From Tolypeutes matacus (lineage: Eukaryota > Chordata > Mammalia > Cingulata > Chlamyphoridae), in NCBI GenBank assembly GCA_026826555.1, contig JAKSZT010054324.1, positions 3,618,835 to 3,682,834 on the forward strand: a stretch of 64,000 bases of DNA. Reading direction: 5' to 3'. The position numbers and the translations under genes were made by a program. Shown here in pieces: positions 34,563 to 45,524 of the stretch. Each line of letters starts with the position of its first letter. Position 1 is the stretch's first letter. The notes under the pieces are model-generated. The model was not told the DNA's origin, did no database searches, and was given only the letters and a program-made list of their open reading frames with translations.

Positions 34563-36070
34563 TTTCTTTTTTTGTTGTTTTTAATTATGGGAACATATAT
34601 ATAACCCAAACTTTCCGATCTCAACCATTCCCAAGCATATCATTCAGTGGGATTAATCACATTCACAATGTGGTGGTACCCTCACCACCTTCCATTACTA
34701 AAACTTCCCCCTCTCCCCAAACAGAAACCCTATGTCTATTATGCATTCATTCCCTATCGCTGTTGCCCCTCACCCCTGGAAATCTCTACTTTCAATCTCT
34801 ATGAGCTTACATATTCTTTAATATTTTATTCATAATTACCATGGGGCTTAAAGTAAATATCCTAAATCTATAGCTGGCTTGTTTGCTTTGATACCAAATT
34901 GACTTCCATAGTGTATACAGTCTATGTTCCTTTCCATCCCCTCACCTTTAAGTAGTTATAGTCACAAATTACATGATTTTACAGTATGAGTACAAAGCCA
35001 CTGATTTATTCTTACATTTTATTCATTTGCTTTTTATAAGGAAGTAAAAGGTAGAGTTACAAACGAAAAATACGATAGTTATGGCATTTATATTTACCCA
35101 TGTCATTACTCTTACTGGAGACCTTCATTTCCTCACACAGCTTCAGTCTATTGACAATTGTCCATTACTTTCAACCTATAGAACTCTCCTTAGTGTCTCT
35201 TGTAGGGCTGGTCTAGTTGTGATGAACTCCCCCAGTTTGTTTTATATGGAATACCTTAATCCCTCTCCCATTTCTGAAATACAGTTTTGTTAGATATAGA
35301 ATTCTTGGTTGGCAATGTTTTGCTTTCAGCACTTTAAATTTGTCATCCTATTGCCTTCTTGCCTCCATAGTTTACAATAAGAAACTGTCACTTGTTCTCT
35401 CTGCCTAGAGGAGCCCGCACCAAATCTTGGTGTGTATTTCCCTATTTCTCTCCCATTTCTCAGCAACCTCTGTTCTTTCCCCCATTTCCCAAATAAATTC
35501 TTTTTACTGGAGGCTCTTTTGTACATGACATGTCGCTTCTCTCTTACAGCTTTCAGAATTCTCTATCTTTGGCATTCAATAGTTTGTGTGTAATGTAGCA
35601 CAGTGTAGGTCTATTTGGGTTTATCCTATTTTGAGTTTGCTGAGTATTTTGGATGTGCATATTCATGTCTTTCAATAAATTTGTGAAGTTTTCAGCCAGC
35701 ATTTCTTAGGATATTCTCTCTGCTCCTTTCTCTCTTCTTTTTCTGAGACTTCCACAATACAAATATTTGCAGCGTGATGATGTCCCACAGGTTCCTCATG
35801 GTTTGTTCACTTTTCCTTATTCTCGTTGCTCCTTAGATTGGATGATTTTTAATTGTCTTATCTTCAAGTTCACTGATTCTTTCTTCTGCCAGCTCCAATC
35901 TTCTATTGAACTCCTCTAGGGAATTTTAAATTTCTGTTCCTAGGGTTTCAGCTCTGTTTAGTTCCTTTTCATGCCAAGTTTCTGCCTGGTATGTCCCAGA
36001 TCTAATCTTTCTCACTGATGATTTCTAATGTTTTAATCTTCTCCTATGTCTGGGCCATCGCTTCCTATAT
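34563..36070 (-). repeat. HAL1-like half-L1: 3' UTR plus decayed ORF1
   Basis: On the minus strand, sequence resembling L1/HAL1 ORF1 (about 36,060-35,200) runs straight into an L1-type 3' UTR (about 34,830-34,570), with no ORF2 between. That is the layout of HAL1. Plus-strand hallmarks are 'gggctggtctagttgtgatg', 'gaattcttggttggcaatgt', 'gtgtgtaatgtagcacagtg' and 'aagttttcagccagcatttc'. No open frame survives. Its ORF1 region is homologous to that of the L1 immediately upstream (36.7-37.6 kb). Confidence 0.7.
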
Positions 36071-36105
36071 CTTTGTATTTTTTTAATCCACTCTGTAAGC
36101 CTATA

Positions 36106-36523
36106 ACTACCCCACCCCACATGATGGCTCCTTCATCTGTTTGCTCATTGTTTTGTTTTGTTTTGTTTTTTGCTCATTGTTTGTGCTTGTTGTCTACTCA
36201 TTGTTTTTGCTTGTTGTTTTGTTTTTTCTCATTGTATGCTCATTGTTTTGGTTTTTCTTTAGGAGTTACTGAAAACTGAACCCAGGACCTCCCATGTGGG
36301 AGGGAGGTACGCAACTGCTTGAGCCACATCTGCTCTCTGCTTGTTTTGTTTTTGCTTGTTGTCTGCTCATTGTCTGCTTGTTTTTTTTAATTGTTGTCTG
36401 CTTATTGTTTTTGTTCATTGTCTGCTTGTTGTTTGTTTGTCTTCATTAGGAAGCATCAGAACCAAACCCGGGACCTCCTGTGTGGGAGGCGGGCTCTCAA
36501 GTGCTTGAGCCACATCTGCTCCC
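36106..36523 (-). mobile_element. DAS-type SINE, dimer, inside L1 ORF2
   Basis: Two tRNA-like units: about 36,450-36,523 (sense gggagcagatgtggctcaag, 'ggtcccgggtttggttc') and about 36,265-36,335 ('gcagatgtggctcaagcagt', 'cctgggttcagttttc'). They are joined by an A/C-rich linker of 'aacaagcaaa' words. The L1 word 'agcctata' is duplicated at 36,098-36,105 and 36,524-36,531. Joining the flanks at this word gives continuous L1 sequence. Confidence 0.85.
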
Positions 36524-36531
36524 AGCCTATA

Positions 36532-36610
36532 TCTTTTGATTGGGAAGTTTAATCCACTCACATTCAATGATATTACTGTAAATGCGTTCTTTACTTCCAC
36601 CATTTTATTC
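36532..36610 (-). pseudogene. L1 ORF2 N-terminal remnant (endonuclease start)
   Basis: The minus strand encodes 'ISLNVSGLNFPIKRYRL', the conserved start of the L1 ORF2 endonuclease domain, including the Asn of the LNV(S/N)GLN motif. The frame is then interrupted by a SINE. Only about 10 further codons ('WIKK'-type) exist beyond it at 36,097-36,071. The reverse transcriptase domain is absent. Confidence 0.85.
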
Positions 36611-36699
36611 TTTAGTTTTCATATGTCATGTCTTATTTTCATCTTTTTATTCTTTTGGTTATCCTTTCTGCTATTCTTGTCTTCTATACTCTCATCCAA

Positions 36700-37363
36700 G
36701 CCTCTCTCTCCTGTCTTTCAAGTGGTGAGGCCTCCTTTAATATTTCTTACAAAGCTGGATTCTTTTTTACAAACTCTCTTTGTTTCTGTTTGTTTGTGAA
36801 TATTTTAAACTCAACTTCATATTTGAAGGACAGTTTTGCTGGATAAAGAATTCTCGGCTGGCAGTTTTTCTCTTTCAGTATCCTAATTGTATCATACCAC
36901 TGTCTTCTCACCTCTATGGTTTCTCATGAGAAATCCACACTAACTCTTGCGGGCGTCCCTTGTATGTGATGGTTTGCTTCTCTCTGCTGCTCTCAGAATT
37001 TTTTCTTTATCTTGGACATTCTGAGTAGTATGTGTCTTGGAGTAGGTCTATTAATATTTATTCTGATTGGGGTACTCTGTGCTTCTTGGACATGTATGTT
37101 CATTTCTTTCATGAGAGTTGGGAAATTTTCAGCCATTATTTCCTCAAATACTCTTTCTGCCCCTTTTCCCTTCTCTTCTCCTTCTGGAACTCCCATGACA
37201 CATATGTTGTTAAGTTTTGTGTTATAATTCAACTCCATGAGACCCTGCTCAATTTTTTCCATTCTTTTCTCTCACTGTTCTTTTTTTCTTCAACTTCAGC
37301 TGTTCTGTCTTCTGTATCACCTGTTCTTTCTTCTTTCATTTTGAGTCTGCTGTTGTATGCCTC

Positions 37364-37396
<33 letters not shown>

Positions 37397-37640
37397 TACT
37401 GGGGCAGAGGATTTACCCAGGATCTTGTATGTGGGAAGCTGGCACTCAACCACTGAGCTACACCAATTGCCCACTAATGTGTTTTTTATCTCACCTATTG
37501 TATCGTTCATTCCCATAGGCTCTGTTACTTTTCTATTCAGGTTTTCAATCTTCTTTGTGCTTGCTCAGGGTCTTCTTGATGTCCTTTATCTCTTTAGCCA
37601 TATTGTCTTTCAACTGATTCATTTGATTTTGGAAATTTTT
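36700..37640 (-). pseudogene. L1 ORF1 remnant
   Basis: An RNA-binding chaperone ORF of L1, now broken. A coiled-coil-like segment (37,370-37,229; Lys/Glu-rich with heptad-like spacing) is followed in another frame by the RRM and C-terminal part (37,262-36,993). There 'VMGVPEGEE', 'FEEIMAENFPTL' and 'RPTPRHILLRMSK' are recognisable L1 ORF1 motifs. The C-terminal domain continues to about 36,840 ('VRRQWYDTIRILKEKN'). A stop lies between the last two segments, and a SINE sits at 37,367-37,473. Confidence 0.85.
37367..37473 (-). mobile_element. DAS-type SINE, type B monomer, inside L1 ORF1
   Basis: An A26 tail (plus-strand T run 37,367-37,392) and a type B unit with 'gtgtagctcagtggttgagt' and 'cagtacctc'. 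The short flank word 'ctaat' is duplicated. It is younger than the L1 it splits. A 5-base run of clear duplication leaves the exact edge uncertain. Confidence 0.85.
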
Positions 37641-39550
37641 GTGCATCTTGTTGATTAGTTGTCTCAAATCTGTGTCTCTTATGGGTCTTTGCTATATTCC
37701 TTTGCTTAGACCATTTCTTCCATTTTCTTAGCATGGCTTGTAATTTTTTGCTGATATATAGGCATCTGATTAGGATGGTGAGTTTACTCAGATGCTCAAT
37801 GTCTCTCTCTTTCGTAGGGATTTTGGCAGGAGGCTGTGTATTACTGCAGTTTTTTGATTCTTGATTCACCCTATCCTGGGTCTTTAGGATTGTCCCTATT
37901 AATTGTTCGAATCTGGGCCCTGGACCCAGTAATGGGTTGCAGACCCACTTCCAAGGGTTCTGGGAAGGGAGGCTGTAAGGCCAGAAAGAAGCCTCCCTTA
38001 TTACTTTTAATTTCCTCTCATGCATGTCCTTGGTCTGCCAGCAGATGGCAGCCCTCTCAGTTCAAAGCCTGGTCAGAGTGTGTTTGCTGCAACATGGACT
38101 AGATCAATGTGACAGATCCTGCCTGGAGGCTAAGAGACTCATAATTCAGACTTTCTCAGAGGCAGTTCTCCAACCTTTACTGGCAGCTTCTTCCCTTTTC
38201 CCAGGTAGGAAATAATTCCACTTCCTTCTATGTCATCAACCAGCCCTTGTCAGTAGAGAGGGAGATTGTGAGGGTCATATTTCTTTAGTCCTGTGCCCTC
38301 TCCCAGTGCAAATAATGGCATAGCCCTCTTCAGCCTGGAAGGGCTTGTGGGACACAGCAGACCAAATCTGTGGGTCAAAAGCTGAGTCAGCCCTAGGCTG
38401 TGTCCCTCTCTCTCCCCTTTCCTAGGCAGGTGGATTCCTGGGCCACCTTTGTCTACAGTCACAGGCCCCAAGGCTAAGAATTCAAAAGCATCTACAGGGT
38501 GGGGGAGGATGCCAGCAGTTGCAGCTGCAGCTTTTAACTCACAGTTTTGCCGCTGCAATTCGTTTCCTTTGCTCCCCCTCTTCTGGGCTGTGTCCAGCCT
38601 TCCCCTGGTGTCCTAAACCCTAGAAGATTTTTTTCCAGGCTGTTTCTACCTGTCCTCTAGCTATTTTTCTGGGAAAGAAGAGAGTCCCTTGTCTTTCTAG
38701 TCCAGGAAGTCCTTTTCTTTTTAGGTTTTGCAATATTTTTTTGATACCTAGACATTTTTATATTTTACTGTGTTATCGCTGGAGTTAAGACTCTGAAGCT
38801 TCTGTTCCTTAACAGCTAGTGTTATGACAGAGCTTCCCTTGAATGCCAGGAGCCAACAATAACAACAAAAAAGAAAACACCTTTCCCTGTCTTTGAGGAT
38901 TGTGTGTGTTCTCCTTCAGAGCTTATCCATACAATGAGTTTAGAGAATAGCTCCAAGCAAAAGCATAGGAACCTCCTTGATCCTTTCTGCATATGCCTCC
39001 TGCCTTAGGGATGTAGTATGGCCCTAGGAATTCCCCCATTTATATAGATATGCGTGTACACTCTTCCCTAGGGAATAATTTCCTCATGGTCCTGGGCATT
39101 GAAATGCATGTCCCACAGCCAACCATTCCCTGCCCCAGGCAGCCATGACTTGACTTGACAGAATGCTGTGGAAGAGCTCTGTGAGCTGCCTTTTACATGC
39201 AGGGCATGTTCTGGGACCATGAGCCTGCAACAGGTGTACTGGTTCAGCCCCTTAGGCCACCATCAGACAGATTAGGCCAGACACACATGCTCCCAGTATG
39301 TGCACGAGGGTTACACTGATTCCTCCAGGAATGGTACTGAGAGCACAGGCCAGCTCCATGCTGCGGGGGTAGGGGAAGGGCCATGAGATCCTACTGCTTT
39401 TAAATTGCCTTTTCTTGCTTAGGTGCTCTCCTGGTTACTGCAATCCCTTTACTGTTTTCTGAAACTTTAAGAAAGATGTTTCTTCCAGCTTCTGTAGTGG
39501 GGATAGAGCCCTGAAATTTCTCACTCTGCCACCTTGATTGGGGTGGGTTT

Positions 39551-40930
39551 GCCATATAGGCTTTATTTCCACTTTGGGGAGGATATGAAATCAAGAGAGT
39601 CAGAACCTATGTCTTGAAGTTAAGAAAGAAAATCCAGTTTTGAAATGGAATATGTGAAAAATACACCTGCCTTCTTTTACCTGATGAAATTTTTACTTCA
39701 ATCTTAGAGATGGGATAAGGTTATGGAAAATGCTAGGGTGGATAATTGAAGTATATGGGGATCCTTTATATTCTTGAGAACCAGGGGAAATGAATGGCCC
39801 AGGAATTCTGCACATTTTAAAAATGTTTTGTAAATCATGTATGTGGTTCTCCATTGTAAATATAGTAAGATAATAATCAATGAACTTGCCAAATAACAGA
39901 GCTATGGAATTTCCAGGGATTGAATAACAGACAAGAGTACCAGGGTAATTTAGTAGAAGGATGGTAAGTGGGTTTCTTTGTGAGTACCTGATGGTTATGG
40001 CTAGTTGTTGTACTGGTAACATGGAGAAAATTCTGAGACTCTGGTTTACATGGAAGAGTACTGTGGTCAATTGGTGATAAATGAATGCTTTTGGGGAACA
40101 CAGTGACATACATGTAAACCATATATTTGCCAACATGGTTTATATATTTTTCAGTTAAGCACTATCCCTCAAAGCCCTGAATTAAAAAGTTCTCCAAGTT
40201 GGATTCTGGGGGAAAAAATTAGAAATCGTTATCTGTCCTACCTTTTGTCAGTTGTAGCTACCTAACATGTACATTTCATATTTTAGTCAGTCTAGTATGT
40301 AAGTTCAGTTTCATTCATTTTTGAGGCTAATGTAATGTACTAGATGCTATGAGAACCAGCCTCTCTGTTGAGAAAATATGTGTGAAAAAACAAATTTTTA
40401 GATCAGAGCAATTTAAAGATATATATCATCACCATGTACCTTTGGTGTTCATACTTAGGAATTATGACATTTCTGTAGTGTTATCTAACAAAAAATTTTG
40501 GAAACCTATGTCATGTATTATTTAAAACATTTCTAAAACCTGTATATATCACTTCCCATTTCCTTCACTCAGTCAGTCAGGTGAGTTTTAGAAGATTATG
40601 ATTTTTCTTCCTTGAGCGTCAAGGAAGATTAAATATTATTTATATATGAGGTTAAAAGAAAGAATTCCTTTATTGATTCCTTGCCCTGGGACAATTATCT
40701 AATACTTTTTGGGGGGGGGGTGGTGAAGGGATCCCTCAGATTTAAAACAGTTCACTGCATATAAGAGATCAATATGTGTTGACTGACTAACTACTTAGAA
40801 TGATTAGTTATGGATGATCCTTGCCCCTTGCCTCTCACTGTAGAAGTGTCCTCAACACCTCTCTCCCTTCTTCCTGCATTCCTTCCTTTACCTCCTTTTA
40901 TTGATTTTTTAATAATTAATTCTCTCATTC
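39551..40930. other. unrecognised sequence
   Basis: A 147-codon minus-strand ORF (39,693-40,136) is rich in Ile, Leu, Phe and Ser with no domain, typical of an AT-rich chance frame. A G10 run lies at about 40,711. No repeat was recognised. Confidence 0.45.
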
Positions 40931-41345
40931 TTTTTTTTAATTTTATTTTATTTTATTTCCCACCCCCCCCCCACCTCCCTTCCCTGCTGCTTGTGTTTAC
41001 TGTCTTCTCTCTGTGTCTCTGCATTCTTCTATGTCTGCTTGTATTCTCTTCTCGTCTTCTCTTTAGGAGGCACTGGGAACACATCCTGGGTCCTTCCAAC
41101 ATGGGAAAGAAGCACTCAATCACTTGAGTCACCTCAGCTCCCTGGTTTGTTGTGTCTCTCATTGTCTTTTTCCTCTGTGTCTCTTTTTTGTTGCATCATC
41201 TTGTTGCATCAGCTCCCCGTGCCATGGGCCACCAGCTCTCCGCACGGGCCCGCTTTTTGCCTTCACCAGGAGGCCCCAGGAATCGAACCTGGACCCTCCC
41301 ATATAGTAGATGGGAGCCCAATTGCTTGAGCCACATCCGCTTCCC
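40931..41345 (-). mobile_element. DAS-type SINE, C/A-A dimer
   Basis: The 5' unit (about 41,250-41,345) starts gggaagcggatgtggctcaa and continues 'ggcctcctggtgaaggca' like type C. The linker has 'aagatgatgcaac' and 'gacacaacaaacc'. The 3' unit (about 41,065-41,145) starts 'cagggagctgaggtgac'. The tail is C/G-rich, then (taaaa)n. The target duplication is not clear. It links the dimer and type C designs. Confidence 0.85.
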
Positions 41346-41404
41346 TTGCTTTTATTTTAAAAGTTCTTAGATGTCTGTATTATGAGGCTAGCTTATAGAT
41401 GTCA

Positions 41405-41700
41405 CTGTCTCACATGGTTAATATCATATGTCAACTTGCCCAGGTTATGGTGTCCAGTTGTTTGGTCAAGCACTGGCCTGCTTGTTAACGTAAGGGTATT
41501 TCAAGAGGAGATTGCAACTATAATCAGTTGGTTACATCTACTATGAACAAAAGAGATTGCCCTCAGCAATGTGGGGAGTCTCCTCTTTCAATCATTTGGA
41601 GGTCTTAAAAGCCAGAACTGAAATTTCAAAGGTCAGAGCTTCAGCATTGATTGTTTGGCCTTAAGAAAATCATTAAAGTCTCATCTCCTTTTTTTCTCAC
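41405..41700. repeat. possible LTR-derived repeat, unassigned
   Basis: 'atgtcaacttgcccaggtta', 'gtccagttgtttggtcaagc', 'agggtatttcaagaggagat' and 'agagattgccctcagcaatg' resemble a common mammalian LTR-like repeat that also has xenarthran versions. I cannot name it. Confidence 0.4.
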
Positions 41701-42064
41701 TATAAAATGAAGAGTTAAAGCAGATGGTGGCTACTTCTTAAGCATTACCATTTCAAAACTGTGATAGCTAAGTCTAGTGCACTAAACATCCCAACACTAA
41801 CATTTTGTTCAGCAAGAAATCAGGTTGCCTTGAGGGTAAGTGAATTTCACAGAGCCCAAGTACTAGTTAAGAGGAGGGCTGAACTTATTATGAGAGGTGA
41901 TGTCACCCTTGCTCAAGGAATGTAATACACTCTACCCTATTCAAATTTAATCACCAGATTGAATTTGGTAGTAGATGGTCTAGGAGAAATGTGGGAAACC
42001 CATCCATGAAGTATTAAAAAGAAAGAAAAAAAAAACCATGGCTAGAAAGGAAGAAAACACAAGC

Positions 42065-42410
42065 TGTATTTCAGTTAGGGCACTTTGGTTGCAAGCAACA
42101 GAAACTGACTCTGACTAATCTGAGTAGGGAAAGAGGATTTAATAGAAAATGGATAACCCTCAGAGCTGGGAATACATGAATTGCAGTGGGTCAGGGTTGG
42201 TGGGGACAGCTAAGATTGGTAAGCTTACCAGAACCACAATGACTCTGGGAGGGACATTTACTCCAGGGAGAAGAGCTATGAGAAGAGGAAGGAGGAAAAG
42301 AATATAGTACTGAATATCCAAAATAATACATGAAATATAAATATTTCTAGGATGAGTACGAAGATTATTGGGCAGCCTCAACTTGCTGTCAATGATACGT
42401 CTGTTTGAAG
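42065..42410 (+). repeat. ancient repeat, unassigned (family of the 14.8-kb copy)
   Basis: 'tggttgcaagcaacagaaac', 'gactctgactaatctgagta' and 'gaggatttaatagaaaatgg' form a widely occurring ancient motif in mammals. The 3' part is unclear. Confidence 0.5.
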
Positions 42411-42614
42411 TCAGAGGAAAAGTAGTTTACTATTTTGGAGAAGGAAAAAAACATGTAGGAAGACTACCAGGAAAGTAAAATAAATCCAACCAATTTCATT
42501 TACTCTTAGGCTTTTTAGAGCCCATGCCCCTTGCCAGCCAGGCACCTTGTGCTTGGGAGATGAAAAAGAAAACATTATCCCTGTCTTCAAAGAGCGGCCA
42601 GTCCAACAACACAA

Positions 42615-42825
42615 TAATTAATTCCTCATTTACTGAATACTCACTAGGTGCCATGCTTCTTGCTGAGAAGTTTTAAAGCATGTCTCATTTAACAGTCCGT
42701 TGTGTAGGTGTGGCTGAGAGAAGAAAGAACTAGCCCAAAGTTAGAAAATAGGCAAGGTAGAGCAGGGATTCGGCTCCAGTTTGGCTCCAAGGCCTGGCCT
42801 CTTGTTACCACTTTATGTTGCTTTT
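42615..42825 (-). repeat. MIR
   Basis: 'gaatactcactaggtgccat', 'gcatgtctcatttaacagtc', 'gaactagcccaaagttagaa' and 'cagggattcggctccagttt' in reverse MIR order. Confidence 0.75.
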
Positions 42826-42829
42826 CTTA

Positions 42830-44380
42830 GCAAATAGAAGAGAAAGAAAACACAGAAACTCAGAATGGAAGGAGTGACTCAGTAGTAAGGTATCTTTGGT
42901 TATCGATCAGTGTGTTCACTGAGCACTTATGCTTAGGGAATTGAATCACATTCACTCCCTATCAAAGCCTGCAATAAACTATGAAGGACAGCTACGTACA
43001 ATCGGGGAATCAGAGCAGGATAGCAACTGCTCAAAAGCAGGACAGAACCTGCCTCTGTCAGCGGCATACCAACTGTCAACAGGCTTTGAAACTGAGCTTC
43101 TGTAAGGTGGCATTTTGATTTACTATCTCCACAGATGACCACCCCTCCCCAACAAAGTACAGATTTTGAGTCTAAAATTTTTATCTTAAGCTAGGATAAA
43201 AATGTTATTGTCTTTTCTGTGCCTGGACCTCTCTATCAGCAGTGAATAGAGATCTAAATTATTATTAATATTTCCAATCTAGTAGGACCACCGGCTTATC
43301 GTCACTTGTCTGGAAACATCCCCAGTGACAAAGTATTACTCCTGGAACATGAAATATACAGTGCAATCAACCTGTGCTACCAGCTTTTAATGTAACATGG
43401 CACTTCATCCTCTTTTTACTACTTTAATTAAAAAGTACATTTATTTTTATAATTTAAAAAAGTCATTTCTTACAAGGAACACCTTATATGGTATGGTTAA
43501 TCTAAAATCTATTTATTCTCTGTCCTCTACAATATTGCTTATAAAGCAGTCTGTTGTAGGTGCTGGAAATATAAGTAGAACATAACTGTTTTAGCCCTAA
43601 CAGCAAATCTGAAGAACCAAGAGAAATAAAGTATCCTCAGCTGAGTTCAAGCCCAGGCTGTCCTTTACTTCATTGCCACATTCCCATTGCTGTTTTGAGG
43701 CTTTAAGCTCTTTTCTTCAAGATACCTTTTGAGCAGAGTTTTTTTAGTGGTTGGTGTAATATAGATTTGTCAACCCTCACAACCCATTTGGGTCACTTCT
43801 TTTGGTAGTTCTGTGTTTGGAAACTCTAGGCCTCTGCTTTTATTTTCTTTTCCTTTAAAAAGTCATTGAAGTTTGGAGTGTTGGCAGTGACCTTTGGAAA
43901 TGTTTTCACAGCTTACAGAGACTTCCTGACACATTTTATTAGCTCTTGGTGCTAATAAAGTGAGGCTTAGCAAAGCTGCATAACAGGACAGATTAGGGAC
44001 ACTTCCAAAATAACCATTCTCCACAGTTATCTTGAAGGAGGCTTGATGACAGGATATTTGGCTACTGCTTTCTGCCCAGTTCAGCAGGGCATGGGTGATG
44101 ATTACTTCTTAAAGAAAGGGAAGTCAACCCTTTAGGAAATACAATAACTAACTTATCTAAGAGAAACTCAAATAATGAGAGTTCCTCCTCCCCCCAATAA
44201 ACAGAGACATCATATCTCTTGGGATTGATGAATGAGTTACTCCAAAAGGCTTTCATTTCTTCCTTCACAGAGGTAGAATATGAGCCAAAGTTGGTCAACG
44301 GCTTTTAAGAGAATAGGAAGGAGAGGAGAAAAACAACCTTCCTTTAAAGTTTGAGTATTTAACAAGATCTCTGTTCTCTA
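42830..44380. other. unrecognised sequence
   Basis: No repeat family was recognised. The ORFs are all below 80 codons. Confidence 0.45.
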
Positions 44381-44384
44381 TTCT

Positions 44385-44640
44385 ACTTGGAGGGGTGGGT
44401 TAGCAAAGTTTGGGCTTTGGATTCCCACAGACCTGGGTTCAAATTCTTCTCTGTCATTGACCAGCTGGATGGTCTTGGACAAGGGGACCACTTAAGCCTC
44501 ATTTTCCTCATATACAAAGTGAGAATAATAATTGCAGGGTTGTTGTCAGGGATAAAATGTGCCAATGTATGTATGATGCTTGATGCATAAGTACTTGATG
44601 AATGTTAGCTATGAAATTATTGCTATTAAATTTTTTAGAG
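44385..44640 (+). repeat. MIR, nearly full length
   Basis: 'gggctttggattcccacaga', 'cctgggttcaaattcttctc', 'cttggacaaggggaccactt', 'gttgttgtcagggataaaat' and 'cttgatgaatgttagctatg'. This is the tRNA-like head, core and tail. Confidence 0.9.
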
Positions 44641-44827
44641 AGCTAGGTGTGGGCTCTGTTTGTGGAAGAATATTTTTTAAATATCTGTGCCTTCTCTACC
44701 CAGGTCTATCACTTTGCACAACTCTTTGAGGCACCATCAATATTGGGGCGTAATTCATTTGGAACACAGTGTGAATGGTGCCCCTGGAGTTGTGCAACAT
44801 AATAGCCTCCCACTCACCTTCCACCTC

Positions 44828-44881
44828 AGTCTCTCTCTCTCTTTGTGTCTATGCATGTGTGTCTTCCTGTCTCTCTGTCTT

Positions 44882-44954
<73 letters not shown>
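44828..44954. repeat. (TC)n(AC)n compound microsatellite
   Basis: An interrupted (ct)n from 44,828 leads to a perfect (ct)n at 44,886-44,924 and then (ca)15 at 44,925-44,954. ORFs made only of Ser/Leu, Arg/Glu or Thr/His repeats over it are not genes. Confidence 0.98.
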
Positions 44955-44956
<2 letters not shown>

Positions 44957-45345
44957 CTCTGTATCCTATACAAATAATTGCCTGGTCTATATTTACTTTA
45001 GGAAAATAACTTATAAATAGGCACAAAAGCAGAAGGAGAAAGAAGCTGGAGAGCAGTTTAAACACCAGTGCCAGAGGTTTTCTTGTATCCCCTGTGTTTT
45101 GTGACAAACTAGGCAGAGAAGTGCCATTTCAGATAAAAGTCAGGTTCCAAGGACCTGTCTAATGTGAAACTTCATCGGCATCTAAAACAAGAGAAGCTAA
45201 AAAAATGTTGAGAACAGTCAAGTAAGCAGTCCTTTTTTCCTCCTTTTTATCTCATTTTATCTTTATTTCAAGTCTTTTTCTCTTAAGTCCAACAAGATTC
45301 TTAGTAGATTGGAAAGTCAGCAGAAGAGGAAAACAGGGAGGGAGG
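44955..45345. other. unrecognised sequence
   Basis: No repeat or coding signal was recognised. Confidence 0.45.
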
Positions 45346-45349
45346 ACAT

Positions 45350-45520
45350 TTTTTGAGTTCCTACTATGTGCCAAGTGATCGATCAATCCATTTTAGGTCA
45401 TTAACCATTAGAATGGCAATTATCCTTATTTATAAATAAGATATGTAAGCGAGGCCCAAATCACACAGCTAGCAGGGACTAGAAATTGGAATTGATTTTT
45501 GTCTTTACAATATCCTTGTC
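45350..45520 (-). repeat. MIR fragment
   Basis: 'gttcctactatgtgccaagt', 'ttatccttatttataaataa' and 'caaatcacacagctagcagg' in reverse MIR order. Confidence 0.75.
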
Positions 45521-45524
45521 TCTC

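Larger units (their letters stand above)
36071..39550 (-). mobile_element. L1, 5' half only: 5' UTR, ORF1 and start of ORF2
   Basis: The sense 5' end is near 39,545 (caaggtggcagagtgagaaa). It is followed by about 1.5 kb of 5' UTR, an ORF1 region with several frameshifts (about 37,640-36,700) and roughly the first 30 codons of ORF2 (36,610-36,532, continuing at 36,097-36,071 after a SINE). The remaining ORF2 and 3' UTR are missing. Most L1 losses are at the 5' end, so a copy keeping the 5' end and losing the 3' end implies a later deletion or recombination with the adjacent HAL1-like copy. Two SINEs interrupt it. Confidence 0.75.

Noticed and set aside
39693..40136. 147-codon minus-strand ORF
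   Set aside because: Hydrophobic AT-rich composition without motifs. No gene context.
33127..41637. Shared 18-mer 'actgaaatttcaaaggtc' near 33,127 and 41,617
   Set aside because: At 33,127 it is part of a MER20 end. No similarity extends at 41,617, so it is probably a coincidence or a tiny scrap of the same family.
44687..45107. ORFs rich in Ser/Leu, Arg/Glu or Thr/His repeats
   Set aside because: They are translations of the (TC)n(AC)n microsatellite.
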